NCBI GenBank assembly: GCA_025399215.1 | Contig: MU621140.1 | Coordinates: forward strand, 1,169 to 65,168 | Origin: Globomyces pollinis-pini | Lineage: Eukaryota; Chytridiomycota; Chytridiomycetes; Rhizophydiales; Globomycetaceae | DNA length: 64,000 nucleotides | Direction of reading: 5' to 3' | Shown here: one piece after another, positions 60,008 to 64,000 of the stretch | Layout: each line of letters opens with the position of its first letter | Position numbering within the stretch: position 1 is the first letter of the stretch | The notes under the pieces: generated by a model | Told to the model about the DNA's origin: nothing | Seen by the model: the letters and a program-made list of their open reading frames with translations, nothing else | Databases searched by the model: none | Position numbers and translations under genes: made by a program

Positions 60008-60111
60008 AAAATACCGGATACCATGCATTATCTGACGTATTAATCCAACTATTTAAAGTAATTATTTCCATTTGCAGTTACAAGAGAATGTTACGATAGT
60101 AGGGCTGTGCT
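60008..60111 (+). promoter_or_regulatory. Conserved upstream block, YhhN copy 4
   Basis: AATACCGGATACCATGCATT followed by ATCTGACGTATTA, TTTCCATTT and TAGGGCTGTGCTG. It is the best match to the block before copy 2, about 60-160 bases before the copy 4 ATG. Confidence 0.55.
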
Positions 60112-60169
60112 GAGTGATTGTTGGGATGACCACAATTCTGTTTCGGTGTAATTTTTAACAAAAAATTTC

Positions 60170-60841
60170 ATGAACCTCATAGAAAATAACGTCGCCTTTG
60201 TTGCTTACTTTGGAACTATCCTTTTGCATTTGTATTTGGTTGCCAATCCAACGCCCTATTTAAACACATCTCTCATCTATGTTATCCCCCAATTCTTACC
60301 TACCTCAATAATAGCCTATAAGGTTTATGCTAAGGAAGATGATAATGCTCGTAGTATTTACACTGGGTTGCTGTTATCTACTCTAGGAGTTAATTACCTT
60401 TTAAATGAAGAAATGCATCAATTTAATATGACTGGAAGTTTGGCAGCTTTCTTGGTCGGTCATTTGTATTTTGTTTCTGGACTAAATCACTCCTCAACCA
60501 AAAAATCGGAAGGTTCACGGAACGACTGGATCACTCCAATTAGTACCTACTTTGGAGTATATGCAGTCATCAGTTATTTCATCTTACCTTCTACTTCTTT
60601 CGAATTGAAAATTCCTGTGTTTTTGTATGGCACAGCTATCGCAAGTATGTTATGGAAAGCTATTGATGGATGGAGGGTTACTGGTCATCTCGAAGGTGTC
60701 TTGGCCACTCTAGCACTCGGGTTATCTGACTTTATCCTTGCATATTCCGAACTTGTTGAACCAGTCAACCATCGTCATTTGATGTTTATGGTGACTTACT
60801 ACATTGCTCAAATTTTAATATCAAAGTTTGCCTTAAAATAG
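60170..60841 (+). CDS. TMEM86/YhhN membrane protein, copy 4
   Basis: Intron-free, 223 residues like copy 1, start MNLIENNVAFVAYFGT at 60170. Landmarks: LLHLYLVANPTPYLNTSLIY, GSLAAFLVGHLYFVSGLNHS, PVFLYGTAIASMLWKAIDGW, LGLSDFILAYSELVEPVNHR and MVTYYIAQILISKFALK. The GD position reads GV (TLGVNYLLNEE). SD and TYYxAQ motifs are kept. The second half is closest to copy 1 (VFLYGTAIASM, KAIDG). It follows the intact tetraspan gene by about 200 bp, the arrangement inferred to be ancestral for the duplicated unit. Confidence 0.8.
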   Translation: MNLIENNVAFVAYFGTILLHLYLVANPTPYLNTSLIYVIPQFLPTSIIAYKVYAKEDDNARSIYTGLLLSTLGVNYLLNEEMHQFNMTGSLAAFLVGHLYFVSGLNHSSTKKSEGSRNDWITPISTYFGVYAVISYFILPSTSFELKIPVFLYGTAIASMLWKAIDGWRVTGHLEGVLATLALGLSDFILAYSELVEPVNHRHLMFMVTYYIAQILISKFALK

Positions 60842-61007
60842 TTAATGAGCAAAAGTTTCGGAATTGATCCTTGGCGAGCAATTAAATCTTCAAAGTCAGT
60901 ATATGGTAAAGGTTGCATTATAAATCAAATTGTTGGTAAAATCCAAAATAAAATATATTGTGACAAACTACACTCGATGCACTTCATATTGATCCACATA
61001 CTAAGAG

Positions 61008-61634
61008 TTAAAAGATAAAAAATACAAGATCATGTCTAAATGACGCTGGTTCCATTTTATCAATAAAACAAATCCCATTTAAATGGTCAACTTCATGTTG
61101 AATAATTCTAGCCAACAATCCAGAATATTTACGGTCCACCAAATTACCATTCACATCTAGTGCTTTGATATGAATTGAATCTGGCCGACGTACTAGTCCA
61201 GAATAACTTGGAATAGATTCACAGAATTCATATTCCAAATTCCATTTTGACTCTGGTCGTTTATCCAATACCGTTAACATGGGATTGATTAGAAAAGTCA
61301 ATGGAATCTTTTTATCTACGTTGGATTCTTTCATTGAAGATTCATCCTGAATTTGGTATGCAATGAGTCTAATGGAATGTCCCTTTTATAAATTGGAATA
61401 GAATTACCATTTGTGGAGCTGCAAATCCCAATAAATCTCTTTTAATCATAATAGATTCCATATTCTTCATTATATTCTTCAAACTTGTTGATCCCAATTC
61501 TGAAGTTTTGATGGCCACAGCTTTGCTTCTCAGCATTGGATGACCAGCCAATAAAACTGTAGGAGTTTTCTAAATTGTTACAGAAACGAGAATACTTTGA
61601 AGTAATTCAGTGATTTTTGCAAGAACTGAGACAT
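61008..61634 (-). CDS. Peptide deformylase (mitochondrial)
   Basis: Metalloenzyme removing the formyl group from mitochondrially made proteins. Start at 61634: MSQFLQKSLNYFK, then a 26-nt intron to KTPTVLLAGHPMLRSKAVAI. Motif 1 is GFAAPQM; a 25-nt intron then restores GHSIRLIAYQIQDESSMKES. Motif 2 is EFCESIPSYSG (usual EGCLS; the metal Cys is kept). Motif 3 is QHEVDHLNG (HExxH), with the two metal His and the catalytic Glu. It ends at 61008. A basic N-terminus fits mitochondrial import. Many fungi, including baker's yeast, lack this enzyme, so its presence is a lineage marker. Head-to-head with HTD2, 145 bp apart. Confidence 0.88.
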
Positions 61635-61779
61635 AAAAAAATAAGAAAGTGAAAGACGGAACAGAATGAAATATTCGGGTAAAGGGACGATTTCCGTTTA
61701 GATAAAAGAAGGATTTCGGTTAAAGAATTGTAAAAGTTTGGATACTTGACTTTCCCAAGTTGATTTTTTGTTTTTCAAA

Positions 61780-62663
61780 ATGCTACAAAACTGGATCAAA
61801 AACACTCAGAGCCGGATTGTACATGAAAAAGATACAATTGTTCCTTCACTGGTCAATTTATTCGATTTGACCATCCAAGGATTAGGATTGAAACCAATAT
61901 CATCGAAAGTATCTCCATTAGATTCAAATGTATTGTCTCCTTGTCGTCACTTGGTGCTATTTCCTCAACGTTTAACTGAACCTCAATTGGCTTCTGATGG
62001 TTACGAAACTCTTTTCAATCCTCCAGGTTATTCTATTCGAATGTGGGCAGGTGGAAATTTAACTTGGATCTCCAAAAATCCATTAAGATTTGGGCAAGAT
62101 GTATCTTTAACTGCTACAATGCCTACTGTAACTTTAAAACAAACTACTCGTGGTGAAGCTGTTTTTACTACCTTACATCGATCGATTTCAAATGTTGCTG
62201 GTCCATCTGTTATTGAAACTAGATCTCTAGTATATCTACCTGCTTCCACCATTTCGGATCGATCCATTAAACGTTCACTTGTTCCAGATTTTACTTTCAC
62301 ATGTACTCCAACTTCAATCTCCTTATTTCGTTTCTCATCCGTCACTTTCAATTCACATAAAATTCATTATGATCAACAATATGCAAAACAAGAAGGTGAT
62401 ATGATTTAGTTATTTATTATGTAGGGTATAAATCAGTTTTGGTTCATGGTCCACTATCTTTGACTTTATTGTTGGACACCTTTAGGATGAATATGCCAAA
62501 TGCTATTCTAGATTCGTTTGAATATTCATGTACTGGACCAGCATATGTTGATGATACCATTTCTTTTCATGGTAAACTTGGTGAAGATCAGACTTGTTTT
62601 CTTTGGGGTACAAACCAAAATGATTCTGTGGTGATTAAAGGAACATTACGGTATCATACTTGA
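61780..62663 (+). CDS. HTD2: Mitochondrial 3-hydroxyacyl-thioester dehydratase
   Basis: Hot-dog-fold dehydratase of mitochondrial type II fatty acid synthesis (Htd2), needed for lipoic acid. Start at 61780: MLQNWIKNTQSRIVHEKDTI, basic and amphipathic enough for import. Then LFPQRLTEPQLASDGYETLF, PPGYSIRMWAGGNLTWISKN, ETRSLVYLPAS and FSSVTFNSHKIHYDQQYAKQ. A 29-nt intron then leads to EGYKSVLVHGPLSLTLLLDT, followed by FEYSCTGPAYVDDTISFHGK. NSHKIHYD and VHGPL are the hydratase/MaoC-like signature with the catalytic His. Stop at 62663. Confidence 0.9.
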
Positions 62664-62773
62664 AAATCATAATATTCCTTATTAGGTTGTTATATTCTAA
62701 TAAATCTCAATGTCATCATGTAATGTTAACAGTTGTAAAAGATTTCTCGTGTACAAATTTTATTGGAAACACA

Positions 62774-64000
62774 CTAAATGTGTCTATGATGAGGTACTGC
62801 AAAACTTGACTGTTTTTGACGACGCATGATATCGTTATTACGAACCAGAGCACGGTCCACACGTTCAAGACATGATTTGTTTTTGAAGACCAAACCTAAC
62901 TTGACGATGGTTTTGTTCCTATTGATGGTATCAACAAATATTTGTTCTGTCTCGGACCCATGACTGGTAACATTCTTTTGATGAGTTAAATTTAATTGCT
63001 TCAAGGTATGATTATCAGCCAAGAGATAAGCAAATTGTTTAATTCCATCAGGACCGATTTGGTTTCGTGAAATGTTTAGAAATACAATGCTCTTGTTTTT
63101 GATAAGTGCTGTAGAGAGCTGTTGAGATGTGACTGTTTGCATTCCAACGTTTTCAAGAACCAGCTTTTTCAAGTGTGAATTTGTAGGCAAGGATTCAAAT
63201 AATAATTTCAATTGAGATGGGGATAAATAAACATCAGTGACATTCAACTCGGTTACATCAGGGCTGTTTTCATGAATACAAGAGATACCATAATTAATTT
63301 CATCCATGACTGGATTCCTTTTGAACACTGGAGCGGTTACAGTGGAAGTAGTGACGGTTGACATTGATGCCATTGAATCAGTTGAATATGTTCTGACCAT
63401 TGCGCTTGGTGGACTCATTGGTCTGGAGACGGGTGGCTTATTAAATTCATACAGGTCTGGAGAGTAGATTTCAGAAACCGGATCGTTATGAATAATAGAA
63501 GTTGCTTGAGTTGGTTGTAAATGTTCGGTATCATTTTCCGAAGCCACAGCTTTTGTAGTTGGACTAGTTGATGTAACTTCCGGAATAGGAGGTAAAATAG
63601 TATGAATTTTCAATACATCATCTTGGCTTTGGAAAGACTGTCCCATTCGGGTAGGAGACAAATGTGGTTCGTTGCCAATGTTGCTAAACTTTTTTGGAGA
63701 AACTGGTGAGAGCATTCCCAGTAATGGATTTTTGGAAGGTTGAACATCCACCATCAATGTCAGATTGTTTTGATGACTATTTTCATTTTCGTCAGAGCAA
63801 GACATGTGCTCGTCTACCAAAGCAATTGCAGAGTCAGGACGGTAAACATGAACCAATTCTTCGTTGCGAGCAGTTGAGGCTTCCATGGTTGATAAATAAG
63901 TATCAGTTAGACTTGTCACTTCATGGTCAAGCAGTTGTAAGTGCCAATCTAACAATAATTCTTGATTTGCATAATACAACAACATCCCAGCCAATTGAAT
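62774..64000 (-). CDS. Tropomodulin-like LRR protein, C-terminal part
   Basis: Partial: the open frame runs past the right edge, so the N-terminus is missing. The visible 408 residues start with a helical stretch (LLYYANQELLLDWHLQLLDH), then about 190 disordered Ser/Thr/Pro-rich residues. A ribonuclease-inhibitor-like LRR fold follows: PDVTELNVTDVYLSPSQLKL, SHLKKLVLENVGMQ, SIVFLNISRNQIGPDGIKQF and HTLKQLNLTHQ. It ends FVDTINRNKTIVKLGLVF and ALVRNNDIMRRQK. The last two parts resemble the tropomodulin C-terminus (..NTNILKFGYQF.., ..NNDLVRKRR), which caps pointed ends of actin filaments in animals. Without the N-terminal tropomyosin/actin-binding part it cannot be called a true tropomodulin; other actin-linked LRR proteins are possible. 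Confidence 0.65.
   Translation of the reverse strand: MQLAGMLLYYANQELLLDWHLQLLDHEVTSLTDTYLSTMEASTARNEELVHVYRPDSAIALVDEHMSCSDENENSHQNNLTLMVDVQPSKNPLLGMLSPVSPKKFSNIGNEPHLSPTRMGQSFQSQDDVLKIHTILPPIPEVTSTSPTTKAVASENDTEHLQPTQATSIIHNDPVSEIYSPDLYEFNKPPVSRPMSPPSAMVRTYSTDSMASMSTVTTSTVTAPVFKRNPVMDEINYGISCIHENSPDVTELNVTDVYLSPSQLKLLFESLPTNSHLKKLVLENVGMQTVTSQQLSTALIKNKSIVFLNISRNQIGPDGIKQFAYLLADNHTLKQLNLTHQKNVTSHGSETEQIFVDTINRNKTIVKLGLVFKNKSCLERVDRALVRNNDIMRRQKQSSFAVPHHRHI

Overview
The window is a gene-dense, AT-rich stretch of a fungal nuclear genome. Fungal-type genes include a Zds1-like Cdc14/PP2A regulator, the nuclease-fold mitochondrial protein Rrg7, a WOPR (Gti1/Pac2/Wor1) transcription factor, an Mdm1-like sorting nexin, an EF-hand MscS channel and a Met5-type sulfite reductase. 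Eukaryotic gene structure is obvious: almost every gene is cut by very short GT..AG introns, mostly 22-40 nt, often with a CTAAC/CTNAN-like branch site close to the acceptor. TAA, TAG and TGA all act as stops, so this is not a ciliate code. Short introns, an AT-rich sequence and animal-like genes (TMEM94, tropomodulin-like) suggest an early-diverging lineage rather than Dikarya, but the species cannot be named from sequence alone.

Layout, left to right: a decayed Mutator-like transposase tail (1-324); the divergent pair GEM1/Miro and a TMEM94-type P-type ATPase (1297-7727); CSN4, a tiny spliced gene and a THYN1/EVE gene (7826-10394); an R-SNARE with an unusual lumenal tail beside RFA1 (10433-13921); a Zds1-like protein, BUB2, a PH-domain protein and RRG7 (14050-20990); a pseudouridine-5'-phosphatase-like HAD enzyme, an unknown protein and a secreted three-repeat cysteine protein (21510-25088); phosphoglycerate dehydrogenase, the WOPR factor, SF3B2 and an Mme1-like mitochondrial carrier (25361-31325); the head-to-head sulfate assimilation pair MET16/MET5 (31624-35723); a sorting nexin and oligopeptidase B (35798-41820); RPS28, RTR1, RPS4, CDC73, MPP-alpha and PRP19 (42230-50608); an MscS channel and an Aro8/AADAT-type aminotransferase (50929-54963); a tandem family of four TMEM86/YhhN proteins with a tetraspan gene and its relics (55260-60841); mitochondrial peptide deformylase and HTD2 head to head (61008-62663); and the C-terminus of a tropomodulin-like LRR protein running off the right edge.

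Many genes are arranged as divergent pairs with 66-330 bp between start codons, so shared promoters are common. Two pairs are functionally coherent: MET16/MET5 catalyse consecutive steps of sulfate reduction, and peptide deformylase/HTD2 are both predicted mitochondrial proteins. The most unusual parts are the YhhN/tetraspan duplication block, the C-x23-C triple-repeat secreted protein, the R-SNARE with a Pro/Gly-rich lumenal extension, and introns down to 22 nt. Exon boundaries given here were worked out by hand from reading frame and family conservation. Where they could not be settled, this is stated.
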